NCBI RefSeq assembly: GCF_013778305.1
Contig: NZ_JACEIC010000002.1
Span: forward strand, 2,815,669 to 2,879,668
Length of the DNA stretch: 64,000 nucleotides
From: Nocardioides agri
GTDB lineage: Bacteria; Actinomycetota; Actinomycetes; Propionibacteriales; Nocardioidaceae
Direction: 5' to 3'
The position numbers and the translations under genes are program-made. The notes below the pieces were generated by a model. It was not told the origin of the DNA and made no database searches. It saw nothing but the letters and a program-made list of their open reading frames with translations. Shown one piece after another: positions 62,838-64,000 of this stretch. How positions within the stretch are numbered: the stretch's first letter is position 1; every line of letters starts with the position of its first letter.

Positions 62838-63233
62838 ATGGCGAAGCTCAGCACCGACGAGCTCCTCGACGCGTTCAAGGAGATGACGCTGATCGAGCTC
62901 AGCGAGTTCGTGAAGCAGTTCGAGGACACCTTCGGCGTGACCGCCGCTGCCCCGGTTGCCGTTGCGGCCGCCCCGGCCGCGGGTGGCGCTGCCGCCGCTG
63001 GCGGTGGCGACGACGCCGCTCAGGACGAGTTCGACGTCGTCCTCGAGTCCGCTGGTGACAAGAAGATCAACGTCATCAAGGAGGTGCGCGGTCTCACCTC
63101 CCTCGGTCTGAAGGAGGCCAAGGAGCTGGTCGAGGCCGCCCCCAAGGCCGTCCTCGAGAAGGTCAACAAGGAGGCCGCGGACAAGGCCAAGGAGGTCCTC
63201 GAGGCCGCCGGCGCCACCGTCACCCTCAAGTGA
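62838..63233 (+). CDS. rplL: 50S ribosomal protein L7/L12
   Basis: A 131-residue L7/L12 with the N-terminal dimer domain [19 protein letters not shown], a flexible Ala/Gly hinge and the C-terminal [21 protein letters not shown]. It recruits translation GTPases. ATG 62838 follows AAGGAAA. A terminator hairpin lies 22 bases after the stop. Confidence 0.96.
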   Translation: MAKLSTDELLDAFKEMTLIELSEFVKQFEDTFGVTAAAPVAVAAAPAAGGAAAAGGGDDAAQDEFDVVLESAGDKKINVIKEVRGLTSLGLKEAKELVEAAPKAVLEKVNKEAADKAKEVLEAAGATVTLK

Positions 63234-63254
63234 CGCTCCGCTAGTCGCTCTTCG

Positions 63255-63292
63255 CGAGGGGCGGTCCACCCGACAGGGTGGGCCGCCCCTCG
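63255..63292 (+). terminator. Terminator after rplL
   Basis: CGAGGGGCGG (63255-63264) and CCGCCCCTCG (63283-63292) pair, with inner CCACCC/GGGTGG around a GACA loop. The stem is long and GC-rich. It ends the rplJ-rplL unit. Confidence 0.85.
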
Positions 63293-63462
63293 TCACATTT
63301 CCCGCCATCCCCGGGACCAGACGTGGGTGTAACCGCCGTCACGCGGGGAAAGAAACCGGCGCGTAACTTCGCGGTCCGGGGCGCGTTGTTACCGGGCAGG
63401 GAGACGGGGAGTGGGTGCCGACGCGCTGTCGTGCGCGGCGACGAAGGAGGGACGAGGCGGTC

Positions 63463-64000
63463 ATGGGCGTAGAGATCAAGGTCGAACACCTCAGCAAGTC
63501 GTTCGGCAAGCAGCTCATCTGGGGCGACGTGACGCTGACCGTCCCGGCCGGCGAGATCTGCGTGATGCTGGGTCCCTCCGGCACCGGAAAGTCGGTCTTC
63601 CTCAAGACGCTGATCGGCCTGCTCAAGCCCGACCAGGGCTCCATCCTCATCGAGGGCACCGACATCGCGACCTGCTCGGAGAAGGACCTCTACGAGATCC
63701 GCAAGCTCTTCGGCGTGCTGTTCCAGGACGGCGCCATGTTCGGCTCGATGAACCTCTACGACAACGTCGCGTTCCCGTTGCGCGAGCACACGAAGAAGTC
63801 CGAGTCGGAGATCCACGAGATCGTCATGGAGAAGATGGACCTCGTCGGCCTCCTCGGCGCCGAGGACAAGCTCCCCGGTGAGATCTCGGGCGGCATGCGC
63901 AAGCGCGCCGGCCTGGCCCGCGCGCTGGTGCTCGACCCGGAGATCGTGCTCTTCGACGAGCCGGACTCCGGCCTCGACCCGGTCCGCACGGCGTTCCTCA
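63463..64000 (+). CDS. MCE-system ABC transporter ATP-binding protein, N-terminal part
   Basis: The first 179 residues of an ATPase of the MlaF/Mkl type, cut by the right edge. Walker A is GPSGTGKSVFLK, with the Q-loop in LFQDGAMFGSM, the signature ISGGMRKRAGLARAL and Walker B IVLFDEPDSGLDP. ISGGMRKR is the form found in MCE-linked lipid importers. ATG 63463 has AGGAGGGAC upstream. In actinobacteria it is usually followed by mce genes, which lie outside the window. Confidence 0.85.
   Translation, partial: MGVEIKVEHLSKSFGKQLIWGDVTLTVPAGEICVMLGPSGTGKSVFLKTLIGLLKPDQGSILIEGTDIATCSEKDLYEIRKLFGVLFQDGAMFGSMNLYDNVAFPLREHTKKSESEIHEIVMEKMDLVGLLGAEDKLPGEISGGMRKRAGLARALVLDPEIVLFDEPDSGLDPVRTAFL

Overview
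The window is a contiguous stretch of a very GC-rich actinobacterial chromosome. Gene content and the order tRNA-Thr, tRNA-Met, rpmG, two MaoC-type dehydratases, murB, tRNA-Trp, secE, nusG, rplK, rplA, rplJ, rplL, MCE-type ATPase point to a Nocardioides-like member of the Propionibacteriales. Protein length and motif checks support nearly all calls. Many starts lie 5 to 7 bases after a TANNNT-like -10 box, as in leaderless actinobacterial mRNAs.

Region by region. 1-2.4 kb: end of a CysA-type sulfate importer ATPase, a lipoprotein, a YajQ-family protein and tRNA-Tyr. 2.3-11.7 kb: an accessory block of DUF2306 and DUF4386 membrane proteins, a large MalT-type LuxR regulator, an XRE-cupin regulator, a thioredoxin-reductase-like flavoprotein and an MMPL exporter. 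These are tied together by two recurring promoter/operator designs. 11.8-17 kb: lactonase, IlvD/Edd-type dehydratase, FAH-fold dehydratase and semialdehyde dehydrogenase, which together match the non-phosphorylative (Weimberg-type) oxidation of a pentose to 2-oxoglutarate. 17-24 kb: hemerythrin, small membrane proteins, an SMR exporter behind a guanidine-III riboswitch, a secreted GH31 enzyme, an acyltransferase, a ZIP transporter and a calcineurin-like phosphodiesterase. 24.2-31.3 kb: aceB-glcD-glcE-glcF-permease, a complete glycolate-to-malate operon. 31.3-34.4 kb: an Eis-like acetyltransferase and a DUF222/HNH element flanked by palindromes. 34.4-38 kb: homogentisate catabolism. 38-42.3 kb: a membrane protein and a coupled FdhF/YdeP molybdoenzyme-pirin pair.

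42.2-46.2 kb holds a CHRD protein and an unusual two-gene secretion module: a TasA-like secreted protein and a SipW-type signal peptidase fused to its own apparent substrate, a LamG domain preceded by a second signal peptide of the same type. A DNA glycosylase and a membrane protein follow. 46.2-51.5 kb: zwf-edd-eda, an Entner-Doudoroff operon, divergent from a ROK repressor. 51.5-53.7 kb: clustered palindromes, a LURP-one-like protein and an amidase. 53.7-64 kb: the conserved informational block with murB, adenosine deaminase and an aspartate-type aminotransferase inserted, ending inside an MCE-system ATPase gene.

The most novel-looking items are the signal peptidase/LamG self-substrate fusion, the matched promoters of the MMPL and DUF2306 operons together with a decayed copy of the flavoprotein gene start, and the guanidine-III riboswitch. 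No CRISPR array, prophage or insertion sequence with a transposase was seen.
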